Shown piece by piece: positions 14,246-21,254 of a DNA stretch of 26,157 nt (position 1 is its first letter; each line of letters begins with the position of its first letter). The position numbers and the translations under genes were made by a program. Source of the stretch: a virus; IMG/VR virus record IMGVR_UViG_3300048922_000114, positions 1 to 26,157 of that record. One strand, 5' to 3'. A model generated the notes under the pieces. It searched no databases. It was not told where the DNA came from and was given only the letters and a program-made list of their open reading frames with translations.

Positions 14246-14512
14246 ATGGCTGCAGTAGATCCGTACTTGAAAGACATCACGCAGGTTGGCCCGGCTCGTT
14301 ATGCCGTGGCTGTAACGCCAAACGATGCAAGCGACCTCGCAACGGTGCCGCGCGCAATAATGGTCGGCGCTGACGGTGTTGTCGTCATGGTCATGTCCGG
14401 TAACGGGCAGGAAGTGCCATTCACAATGCTTGCGGGCATTCTCTACCCTTTTGTCCCGACGCGGATCAAGGCCACGGGAACGACTGCAACCGGCATTGTG
14501 GCCGTCTGGTGA
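14246..14512 (+). CDS. Spike base protein-like, RCAP_Rcc01079 family
   Basis: 88 residues from ATG 14246, after ATGGAGG that lies inside the end of the terminator region. The sequence pattern matches the small beta proteins annotated as spike base proteins after Rhodobacter GTA Rcc01079: YAVAVTPNDASDLATVPRAIMVGADGVVVMVMSGNGQEVPF and a final TRIKATGTTATGIVAVW. These are thought to anchor head or tail spikes. It precedes a collar-domain gene, consistent with a tail/spike cluster. The identification is by pattern only. Confidence 0.7.
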   Translation: MAAVDPYLKDITQVGPARYAVAVTPNDASDLATVPRAIMVGADGVVVMVMSGNGQEVPFTMLAGILYPFVPTRIKATGTTATGIVAVW

Positions 14513-14521
14513 GGTGCTGAC

Positions 14522-15466
14522 ATGGCAGGTTTCTGGCCTAACAGCCTTTCTCAGATCAGCAACGCCAAGGGTGTTCCATATATTGGGGCACGGGCGTATT
14601 TTTACAGCGGCGGGACAACAACCCCGATTACCACATATCGCGACAACGACCTATCGACTCCGCATCCGAACCCCCTGGTGACGGATGGTAATGGCGTTTT
14701 CCCGGCTGTGTTCTTTGACGAAGCCGATGAGTTTTATCGCGTGCGCGTAACTACCTCTGGCGGGGTGGTGCTTTATGACACGCCAGCAATTCCAATTATC
14801 GGGCCAAGTGGGAGCGGCGGCGAAGCGCCCCCAACCCCAGTAGACCCCGATTCATTAATGGCCACCGGAGATATGATGCTCCGCTTCGGTAACGAGCCTC
14901 GCGTGGGCTTCGTGCGCCTCAATGGGAGAACTATCGGTTCTGCCACGTCTGGCGCCGAAGAACGAGCAAACAGCGATACTCAGCCCCTTTATAGTTACCT
15001 CTGGAATATCTGGCCCGCTGCGCCGATCACAGGCGGTCGAGGGGCTTCTGCCGCAGCCGACTTCAGCGCCAATAAAACTATGGGTTTGCCAGACTGGCGC
15101 GGTCGAACGGTTGTTGGTTACGACAATATGGGTAACGCAGCAGCGGGTGTAATGACGGGAGCAACCGCTGTCGGTTGGTCTGGTGGGAGCCAGAGCCACA
15201 CGCTTACAGCGGCTCAAATGCCATCGCATTCGCACGGGGTTAGTGACCCAGGCCATCGCCATGTCCAAGATTACCCGCAACCGATTTATCGGCCGGGTTG
15301 GGGTGACCGGGGAAGCTCATCCAGCATGTTTGCGATTGACCAATTCACTAACACGCAGGTTACGGGCATCGGAATAACCGGAATCGCCATTCAACCATCT
15401 GGCGGTGGTGAGCCGCATAACAACGTTCAGCCATCAACAGGCTGCTCGATCTATATGAGGCTCTGA
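14522..15466 (+). CDS. Tail collar-domain protein
   Basis: 314 residues. Residues 1-95 form a beta-rich N-terminal module (GARAYFYSGGTTTPITTYRD, then PHPNPLVTDGNGVFPAVFFD), common in front of alphaproteobacterial tail fibre proteins. After a Gly/Pro linker (about 96-110) comes a phage tail collar domain, with RVGFVRLNGRTIG, GLPDWRGRTVVGYDNMG and the His pairs SHSHG (His236, His238) and GHRHV (His245, His247), which can bind iron in trimeric fibres. The C-terminus ends PHNNVQPSTGCSIYMRL. It would be part of the receptor-contacting tail apparatus. Ten bases after the spike base gene. Confidence 0.82.
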   Translation: MAGFWPNSLSQISNAKGVPYIGARAYFYSGGTTTPITTYRDNDLSTPHPNPLVTDGNGVFPAVFFDEADEFYRVRVTTSGGVVLYDTPAIPIIGPSGSGGEAPPTPVDPDSLMATGDMMLRFGNEPRVGFVRLNGRTIGSATSGAEERANSDTQPLYSYLWNIWPAAPITGGRGASAAADFSANKTMGLPDWRGRTVVGYDNMGNAAAGVMTGATAVGWSGGSQSHTLTAAQMPSHSHGVSDPGHRHVQDYPQPIYRPGWGDRGSSSSMFAIDQFTNTQVTGIGITGIAIQPSGGGEPHNNVQPSTGCSIYMRL

Positions 15467-15468
15467 CC

Positions 15469-15813
15469 ATGTATCAAGGATCGCTAGAGCCTATTTCTAA
15501 CCGTGCCGACTGGTTTGGGACCGTCGAAATCATCAATGACGATACCGACGAACCGGTAGCAAACCTTGATGACGCAGTCGTCAGCATTGCCATTCGCAAG
15601 AATGGTTGCTCTCCGGTGCTCACCGCTCGCACAGGTGACGGGAAGGTTTCCGTTATCTCAGAGGGCATAATCCAATGGCACTTCACGCCGAATGATCTCT
15701 CGCACCTGTGTGCCGGCACATACGAGATCGGCATCACCATCAAGCTTGATGATATTACCGAACAAGAGCTGGTCGCCACCATCGGCATTATAGACGGAGT
15801 TGTCCGCCAATGA
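15469..15813 (+). CDS. Small beta-rich tail-region protein
   Basis: 114 residues, no membrane segment. Repeated strand-like stretches (WFGTVEIINDDTDEPVANLDDAVVSIAIRK, GTYEIGITIKLDD, LVATIGIIDGVV) suggest an immunoglobulin-like or BppU-N-like sandwich. It starts three bases after the collar gene and its stop overlaps the fibre gene (ATGA), so it is part of the tail operon. A structural adaptor or fibre chaperone is possible. Confidence 0.6.
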   Translation: MYQGSLEPISNRADWFGTVEIINDDTDEPVANLDDAVVSIAIRKNGCSPVLTARTGDGKVSVISEGIIQWHFTPNDLSHLCAGTYEIGITIKLDDITEQELVATIGIIDGVVRQ

Positions 15814-17648
15814 GCAATCGCACCTCTCTACGCTTGCGTGTTCTACCCCGCTTTCCGGCCCGCATCATGGGCGCCAATGGCCTAGATGCCGAGCGCGACG
15901 GGTCGGATATGGTGGTTAAGCCAGACTTTGGCGCTCTCGCGCGAATTCCATCCGTTTCCACTCCTGATACAACCTATTTTTGGGGATGGGACCAGTCGAT
16001 CGATATGTATTCGCGCATATCGTTTCAGGACCTCGTCAGTAATATCCAGTCGGTCATTATCGGTCCTACGACGGCTGCGATGGAGGCAACAACCCCTGGC
16101 GACGATCAGTTTATCTATTTCACTGGGCCGGATGCTGCCGCTGTCACTGGCTTGACTGCTGCCGGTCGCGCATTGCTTGACGATGCCACGCCAGCAGCCC
16201 AGCGCAGCACACTAGGCTTGGGTACGGCTGCGCTTTCGGATGACACCGATTTCGCTACTGCTGCGCAAGGCACGACAGCAGACAACGCCGCGCAAAAAGC
16301 TGCAAATCTCTCGGACTTGACGAATGCAGCAACAGCCAGGACAAATCTCGGGCTTGGGAACTCCGCAACGCGAAGCGTCGGGACGACGGATGGAACGGTC
16401 GCAGCCGGGGATGATGCGCGTATTACTGACGCCTACAAGTCGCTGTCAACAGAAGCGGGCACAACAGCGGCACGAAATCGCGTGTCTGCGATGGCCTCGC
16501 AGGTAACAACATCGCTACCGGACGAAGGTGTAGGCGCGCCGTTAAACCCGCCGCTAGTCCCTTTTGCCGCGACTGGTGTTAAGTCTTACGAATTTGCGGA
16601 ACAAAAAACTACGCACTCGGGCGCTTTCTTTACTAAATCATTCATTAAGAAATCTTCAGGCTCAGGAGAATTTGGTCCACAGTCGGCAGACGGGGCGCTC
16701 ATTTTATCCGCAGAGAAGGTAACCTACACCGGCGACATTGAAAGCGGAGATTGGAAAACCGCACAAGGCGAAGGCGAAATAGACACGTTAATCGTAGTCG
16801 CGCGGCAAGGTCACAAAGGAGACACTGCAGGCATTGCGGTTGACGTGCGTAAAGTTCGCACAGGCGCGGCGGGCGAAACCGGAGGCGGTACACCTATAGA
16901 AATCGCAAGTGCCATCGTTAACGAAAGCGATGTACCTAGTTTGTCTATGCACTGGATACCAGGAATGACTGAAACGTCTGCTGGATTGTCAGCGGGTAAA
17001 GGTTATGGTCATTTTACAGAAACACGCGCCGGTAGATGGTACGCTGCGTATTACGCCGGGAATGTTGGTGCAGCTAGCCCTATTAACGAAAACCCTCTAC
17101 TAGGCAACGATGCCTTTGACTATTTCCTGGTTGCATCCACCAGCCGAGACCCTACCGGATCTGATGTTTATTTTGCTGTTGAGTCTAGCATTGCTGGCGG
17201 GTCTCCGGGCGGGATTTTAATTGGTAAACCTTCTAACCGCAGGGCGATACGGTTTGACGCGGGCACGGGCGTTCTTTCGATACGAAAACAAGATGGAACA
17301 TTTCTTTTTACGGTGGACGACGTAGGGAATGTAAGTGTTGGATCGGGGTTGCAAATCCGCAGCGGCTCTGTACAGCAATACCTAAAAACGGTCAGCGGTA
17401 CTTTTGATCCGCCGTCTATTGCTGCTTTCGCAACTGTGGACCTCGTGGAGCTTGATTGCCCCGGCAGCCTCCCGGGAGACATGGTAACCGCTACTTGCAC
17501 ATCGACTTTAGGGGTATTTGCTTCTCTCCAACTTACGGGCGTTGTCTACTCTGCGAACAAAGTCACGCTTCGCGGGAGAAATACAACTAACGCTAGCGTT
17601 GACTACGCGTCATTTCCTTACACGATAAAGGTGGAGAGGTTCGTGTAG
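15810..17648 (+). CDS. Tail fibre protein with distinct C-terminal region
   Basis: 612 residues. A short N-terminal part (RVLPRFPARIMGANGLDAER, VKPDFGALARIPSVSTPDTTYFWGWDQ, YSRISFQDLVSNI; about 8-80) looks like the virion-attachment module of rhizobial phage fibres. A middle Ala/Thr-rich part carries tail-fibre repeats with RSTLGLGTAALSDDTDFATAAQG (LGLG at 135 and 180). From about residue 255 the style changes: more Lys/AAA codons, AT-richer DNA and a beta-rich receptor-binding-like part ending in YPFTIKVE-type strands (YASFPYTIKVERFV). This break suggests exchange of the receptor-binding half. Confidence 0.8.
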   Translation: MSNRTSLRLRVLPRFPARIMGANGLDAERDGSDMVVKPDFGALARIPSVSTPDTTYFWGWDQSIDMYSRISFQDLVSNIQSVIIGPTTAAMEATTPGDDQFIYFTGPDAAAVTGLTAAGRALLDDATPAAQRSTLGLGTAALSDDTDFATAAQGTTADNAAQKAANLSDLTNAATARTNLGLGNSATRSVGTTDGTVAAGDDARITDAYKSLSTEAGTTAARNRVSAMASQVTTSLPDEGVGAPLNPPLVPFAATGVKSYEFAEQKTTHSGAFFTKSFIKKSSGSGEFGPQSADGALILSAEKVTYTGDIESGDWKTAQGEGEIDTLIVVARQGHKGDTAGIAVDVRKVRTGAAGETGGGTPIEIASAIVNESDVPSLSMHWIPGMTETSAGLSAGKGYGHFTETRAGRWYAAYYAGNVGAASPINENPLLGNDAFDYFLVASTSRDPTGSDVYFAVESSIAGGSPGGILIGKPSNRRAIRFDAGTGVLSIRKQDGTFLFTVDDVGNVSVGSGLQIRSGSVQQYLKTVSGTFDPPSIAAFATVDLVELDCPGSLPGDMVTATCTSTLGVFASLQLTGVVYSANKVTLRGRNTTNASVDYASFPYTIKVERFV

Positions 17649-17711
17649 CGCTTGAAACCGTGCTGACCTGCTAATAGTGTCCCCCTACGTTTTAGTCGGA
17701 GGATATGTAGC

Positions 17712-18698
17712 TTGGGTAATGAAGTTAGCGCAATAGACGCTTTGTACCGCAACATTTTGGATAGAGCCCCCCAGCAGGAAGAGCTCGATGAAGGGGTGCT
17801 GGCTCTCAGGGCGCACGGCCTAGAGAAGGTGCTGCAAGATTTGCTAGCCTCACCAGAAAGGGTGAGGAAGGTTGGGGCGCACCCGCCAGGACATTACTAT
17901 TCGCCACTGAACGACTTCGGAAAAATTGACTACCACAAAATATTCTTAGATCGCTCTACGTTGAAGGAAATACCTGGCGTCGACGTTAATTTACGGGGGC
18001 AAAGGATCACGTGGAAATCTTTGGTGGGCGAGCTTCTCGGGAGGCGTCCCAAAAACCAAATTTACCATCGGTATAGCCTACCAAACGGCACGTATGGCGA
18101 AGGCGATGCAGTCATTCAGAAGGGCATGATGCTAAGCCTTTCGCCCCGGATGATAATAGAGATTGGGTCTGGGTATTCATCTGCATCCATGCTCGACTGC
18201 TCGGAAGAATATGATCTTGGTGTAAATTTCGTTTTTATTGAGCCTTTTCCTTCCACGTTAAATGGTCTCCTACGGCCAGAAGACGCACCAAGGGTTATTA
18301 AAGACTTCGTACAGAACGTCAGCTTGGAAATATTTGATGAATTGGGCGAAAGCGACATTCTTTTCGTTGATTCATCGCACGTCATGAAATCGCAAAGCGA
18401 CGTCAATTTTGAACTGTTTGAGATACTACCCAGATTAAAATCTGGAGTCGTTGTACATTTCCATGATGTGTTCTGGCCGTTCGAGTACCCAATCGATTGG
18501 ATGCAAAGCAGAGGATATAGTTGGAACGAGTTATATGGCCTCCGCGCCTTCCTTATGTACAATCATCAATTCGAGATCATATTTTGGAATGATGCTTTCC
18601 CGATCCTTTGCGGCGACGCCGTAGACGCTGCCCCGGACGCGATTAAAACACCGTTTCTGAAAAACCCTGGGGGTGGGCTCTGGCTTCGCAAGAAATGA
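17712..18698 (+). CDS. DUF4214-methyltransferase fusion (class I SAM methyltransferase, Methyltransf_24-like)
   Basis: 328 residues from TTG 17712, after a good CGGAGGA site. Residues about 5-53 resemble a DUF4214/linker-repeat module (ALYRNILDRAPQQEELDEG ... LLASPERV). Residues about 140-290 carry a class I SAM methyltransferase: motif I IIEIGSGYSSA (148-158), acidic strand FVFIEPFP, then DILFVDSSHV (215-224) and VVHFHDVFWP (247-256), as in Methyltransf_24 enzymes that often act on sugars. DNA is AT-richer than neighbours, and terminators close it on the right, so it looks like cargo. A likely target is a surface glycan; this is inference. Confidence 0.75.
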   Translation: MGNEVSAIDALYRNILDRAPQQEELDEGVLALRAHGLEKVLQDLLASPERVRKVGAHPPGHYYSPLNDFGKIDYHKIFLDRSTLKEIPGVDVNLRGQRITWKSLVGELLGRRPKNQIYHRYSLPNGTYGEGDAVIQKGMMLSLSPRMIIEIGSGYSSASMLDCSEEYDLGVNFVFIEPFPSTLNGLLRPEDAPRVIKDFVQNVSLEIFDELGESDILFVDSSHVMKSQSDVNFELFEILPRLKSGVVVHFHDVFWPFEYPIDWMQSRGYSWNELYGLRAFLMYNHQFEIIFWNDAFPILCGDAVDAAPDAIKTPFLKNPGGGLWLRKK

Positions 18699-18752
18699 CA
18701 GAGGGTAGGAGGCAACCCCGCCTATCTTGAAAACGCAAGATTATGAATAATC

Positions 18753-18778
18753 GGCTCCCATTCGGGGGGCCTTTTTTT
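18753..18778 (+). terminator. Terminator after the methyltransferase gene
   Basis: Stem GGCTCCC / GGGGGCC-type arms (18753-18759 and 18765-18771, one G-T pair, five-base loop) followed by seven T (18772-18778). It ends the tail/cargo transcription unit. Confidence 0.85.
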
Positions 18779-18849
18779 ATAGCCGTAACCCGGCACCCAT
18801 AACCCACAATCAGGAGAAGCGCGGTGAGGGGATGCAGGGGGCGCCCCAA

Positions 18850-18878
18850 AGAAAAACCCGAGGGGTTGCCTCGGGTTT
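18850..18878 (-). terminator. Terminator of the higBA-type operon
   Basis: A perfect 10-bp stem (AAACCCGAGG 18854-18863 and CCTCGGGTTT 18869-18878) with a five-base loop stands just past the stop of the antitoxin gene. On the minus strand it is followed by a T-rich stretch, as in an intrinsic terminator; the A/T symmetry could also let it work from the other side. Confidence 0.85.
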
Positions 18879-18883
18879 GATAC

Positions 18884-19219
18884 TTAGCAAGCAGAGCGAC
18901 GAGCGGGAGGCTCGTGAGCGCTCAGATTGATCTCGCGCAGGGCCTGAAGCAACTTTTCCGGCTCTCGATTAATCAGGAGAAGATAAGCGCGCATGGCTTG
19001 AACCGGACGCGAGCGACCTTGCTCCCACTGCTTGAGTTGATCGACACCGAAACCAAAGGTCGAAGCAAAGTCCTTCTGGGTCAGACCCGTGCGCGCACGA
19101 ATAGCCTTGACATCAATTTCGGCAGGAACATGAAGCTTGTAAGGTTCGGATTCGCCACGAGCGACGGCCAAAGCCTCATTCAAGCCCTCTGCGATTTGAT
19201 CGAATACCTTTTTGCTCAT
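18884..19219 (-). CDS. HigA/NadS-type XRE antitoxin
   Basis: 111 residues. A Cro/C1 helix-turn-helix spans about residues 35-72 (DVKAIRARTGLTQKDFASTFGFGVDQLKQWEQGRSRP), preceded by an N-terminal helix (MSKKVFDQIAEGLNEALAVARGE) and followed by a helical end with LLLINREPEKLLQALR. This is the form of NadS-like antitoxins that pair with RelE/HigB toxins. It starts one base after the toxin stop with AGGAGA ahead. It would neutralise the toxin and repress the operon. Confidence 0.85.
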   Translation of the reverse strand: MSKKVFDQIAEGLNEALAVARGESEPYKLHVPAEIDVKAIRARTGLTQKDFASTFGFGVDQLKQWEQGRSRPVQAMRAYLLLINREPEKLLQALREINLSAHEPPARRSAC

Positions 19220-19220
19220 C

Positions 19221-19589
19221 TCATTCTCCTACAGCGATCGGAAGTACCCGTCTCGAATATGTCTGCACTACACTATCTGACAGCTTCTTCAGATCATTGC
19301 GCTCGGCTTTGGTCAGGCTGACCTTTTGGCTTTTACCGAACACAGTAATTAGAAACACAGGAAGGTGTTCACCGGTAAACAAGGTAATTGTGCGAACTCC
19401 GCCGCTTTTTCCCTTGTTGTTTGACTTGATCGCCCATCGCAACTTGCGACAACCGCCTGTCCCTGGCATTTCATCGCCAGCTTGAGGATTGTCTGACAAA
19501 TACGTCGTCAGGGCTTCGATGTCTTCATCAGACATCCCTGCCGTTTCGGCTGCCTTGCGGAACGATTTGAGTTCAGTGACCGTGTGCAT
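19221..19589 (-). CDS. RelE/HigB-family toxin
   Basis: 122 residues from ATG 19589 (an in-frame ATG at 19625 would lie across the promoter). The RelE-like pattern is visible: DEDIEALTTYLSDNPQAGDEMPGTGGCRKLRWAIKSNNKGKSGGVRTITLF, then LPVFLITVFGKSQKVSLTKAERNDLKKL. Conserved positively charged residues around RKLRWA and GKSGGVRTI would contact mRNA in ribosome-dependent cleavage. The HTH antitoxin gene follows immediately, giving the HigBA gene order (toxin first). Confidence 0.87.
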   Translation of the reverse strand: MHTVTELKSFRKAAETAGMSDEDIEALTTYLSDNPQAGDEMPGTGGCRKLRWAIKSNNKGKSGGVRTITLFTGEHLPVFLITVFGKSQKVSLTKAERNDLKKLSDSVVQTYSRRVLPIAVGE

Positions 19590-19595
19590 GCCTCT

Positions 19596-19625
19596 CTTAT
19601 GTGTGTAATCTACGCACTCTGTCAA
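19596..19625 (-). promoter_or_regulatory. higBA-type promoter with imperfect palindrome
   Basis: On the minus strand TTGACA (19625-19620) and CATAAG (19601-19596) are 18 bases apart. An imperfect inverted repeat TGTGTA-ATC-TACGCA (19602-19616) lies between them, where antitoxin could bind. The expected transcription start falls within a few bases of the ATG at 19589, as at hicAB. Confidence 0.5.
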
Positions 19626-19736
19626 TAACTAAGTCGAGTTAATGTTCCGTAACTTTCGTACGTACGGGCTATTTTTCGTGGTCGCGTAAGTTTCGCGCAA
19701 GCCCCATTCACCTCTCGAAAAATCAGGAGAAGCCTC
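19626..19736 (+). promoter_or_regulatory. Intergenic region before the endolysin gene
   Basis: About 110 bases between divergent operons. It contains the 10-bp palindrome CGTACGTACG (19657-19666) and a near-repeat CGTAACTTTCG (19648-19658) / CGTAAGTTTCG (19685-19695), 37 bp apart. An AGGAGA ribosome site stands before the endolysin ATG. The lysis operon promoter should be here, but I cannot fix a -35/-10 pair. Confidence 0.35.
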
Positions 19737-20816
19737 ATGTTGAAGGCTGATGTCGCGCGCTCAATAGAGCGAGTTGCGAGCGTGCACGGTATTGACCCGG
19801 CGGCGCTGAAGGCTGTTGTCGAGGTCGAGAGCAACGGCGTTGTGTTTGCTGATATCGACGGTAAGGAAATGCCGATCATCCGGTTCGAGGGCCATTACTT
19901 CGACCGGCTGGTGACGGCGTCTCGTCGTGAGGAGGCGCGGCGTCTCGGTCTAGCTTCCCCGAACGTCGGTGGGGTCAAGAACCCTGCATCGCAGAAAGCC
20001 CGCTGGCAGCTTCTTGGACGGGCGATGACCATCGACAAGCAGGCAGCACTGGAAAGCACGTCCTTCGGCGTTGGGCAGGTCATGGGGAGCCACTGGAAGG
20101 CGCTCGGCTATCCATCGGTCATTGACTTGTTCGAAGCGGCCCGCAGCGGCGTAGAGGGCCAGGTCGATCTGATGGTTCGCTTCATCAAGACCAACAATCT
20201 CCTCGGGGCGCTGAGCCGGAAGGATTGGGCCGGGTTCGCACGCGGCTACAATGGGGCCGCATACAAGAAGAACGCCTACGACACGAAGATGGCCGCCGCC
20301 TATGAGCGCTATGCGAGGAAAGAACCGGCCGCATCTGGTGCGACGGGTATGCTTCGTCTTGGCTCCAAGGGGGCAGGTGTTCGCGAAATTCAGGTGCTTC
20401 TCACGCGCGCGGGCCATTCCGTTCCGGCGGATGGGGACTTTGGCCCTGCCACGGATCGGGCTCTTCGCATCTTTCAGGATGAAAACTCTCTGACGGTCGA
20501 CGGCGTTGCCGGTCCGCAGACCATGCGCAAGCTGAAAGAGTTTCAGGTGTCCGCGGATGAGAAGCCGGGGAATCTCGGTATCGCGCAGGTGCCCGAAGTG
20601 AAGAACGCCGCGCGCAACTTTGGCCCGCTGGCGCTGGTGACTGCCGCTCGCGACCAGATTGCCGAACTCGCCACGTATGTCACCGGCATCAACTCGGATC
20701 TGGCGAACACCATCGCGAACGGGATGCTCGCGGTCTCCGGCGCCATCGGTCTCGGCCTCACGATCTGGGGTGTCTACGGCTGGTGGAAGAGCAAACAGAC
20801 GGTGGAACAGGCATGA
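19737..20816 (+). CDS. Endolysin: N-acetylmuramidase (DUF3380) with peptidoglycan-binding domain and C-terminal membrane helix
   Basis: 359 residues. Residues about 10-193 match DUF3380 muramidases: GIDPAALKAVVEVESNG (Glu29/Glu31, one the likely catalytic acid), IIRFEGHYFDRL, AALESTSFGVGQVMGSHWKALGY and GFARGYNGAAYKKNAYDTKMAAAYERY. Residues about 206-268 form a peptidoglycan-binding_1 domain (LRLGSKGAGVREIQVLL ... GDFGPATDRALRIFQ). Residues about 325-350 are a strongly hydrophobic helix ending WWKSKQ, so the protein is probably membrane-anchored or holin-like at its end. It starts the lysis cassette and overlaps the spanin gene. No separate holin is obvious. Confidence 0.88.
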   Translation: MLKADVARSIERVASVHGIDPAALKAVVEVESNGVVFADIDGKEMPIIRFEGHYFDRLVTASRREEARRLGLASPNVGGVKNPASQKARWQLLGRAMTIDKQAALESTSFGVGQVMGSHWKALGYPSVIDLFEAARSGVEGQVDLMVRFIKTNNLLGALSRKDWAGFARGYNGAAYKKNAYDTKMAAAYERYARKEPAASGATGMLRLGSKGAGVREIQVLLTRAGHSVPADGDFGPATDRALRIFQDENSLTVDGVAGPQTMRKLKEFQVSADEKPGNLGIAQVPEVKNAARNFGPLALVTAARDQIAELATYVTGINSDLANTIANGMLAVSGAIGLGLTIWGVYGWWKSKQTVEQA

Positions 20817-21076
20817 TCACTGACAAGATCAGTTTCGCCGCAGGAGCCGCCGCTGGCGCGATTGTGGCCACTCTGCTGTTCACCACCATCAACGCCGTCT
20901 GGTGGCTTCCCAGCGCCAAGCAAGAGGCCCGTATCATCGAGCGTGCGGAACTCGACGCCGCTACCAACAAGGCAATCGGAGAACTCACCAATGAAGCTGA
21001 CAAGGCTCGCGTCAATCGTCGCCTGTGCCGTGAGCGTGGCGGCGTGTACCTCAACGCAACAGGTCGCTGCCAGTAA
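20813..21076 (+). CDS. Rz-like inner membrane spanin
   Basis: 87 residues from ATG 20813, overlapping the endolysin stop (ATGA). A short N-terminus is followed by a membrane segment about 8-31 (FAAGAAAGAIVATLLFTTIN), then a charged helical periplasmic part (AKQEARIIERAELDAATNKAIGELTNEADKARVNRRL) and a Cys-containing end. This is the build of Rz-type i-spanins. The o-spanin gene overlaps it by 86 bases in another frame, which strongly supports the pair. Confidence 0.75.
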   Translation: MITDKISFAAGAAAGAIVATLLFTTINAVWWLPSAKQEARIIERAELDAATNKAIGELTNEADKARVNRRLCRERGGVYLNATGRCQ

Positions 21077-21254
21077 GGAACGGCTGAACCAGTCGGCGCG
21101 CGCAATTGTCGGCACGTCACTGGTCGGTGCACTCGGTGCTTCTCCGAAGGATCAGGATGCGATCGATGAAACGGTTGCCGGTATTTGCGGCGCCAAGGTT
21201 TGGACCGTTGGCGAATGCGCACGGCATGATGAGTTGACAGGGGTACGCAAATGA
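20991..21254 (+). CDS. Rz1-like outer membrane lipoprotein spanin
   Basis: 87 residues from ATG 20991, +1 frame inside the i-spanin gene. The N-terminus is a lipoprotein signal: KLTRLASIVACAVSVAAC with a VAAC lipobox and Cys19 as the lipid-modified residue, then CTSTQQ. The mature part is about 69 residues (QVAASKERLNQSARAIVG ... CARHDELTGVRK) and lacks the Pro-rich tail of lambda Rz1. It starts before the end of the i-spanin gene and its stop overlaps the next gene (ATGA). With the Rz-like partner it would span the envelope and fuse the membranes. Confidence 0.75.
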   Translation: MKLTRLASIVACAVSVAACTSTQQVAASKERLNQSARAIVGTSLVGALGASPKDQDAIDETVAGICGAKVWTVGECARHDELTGVRK

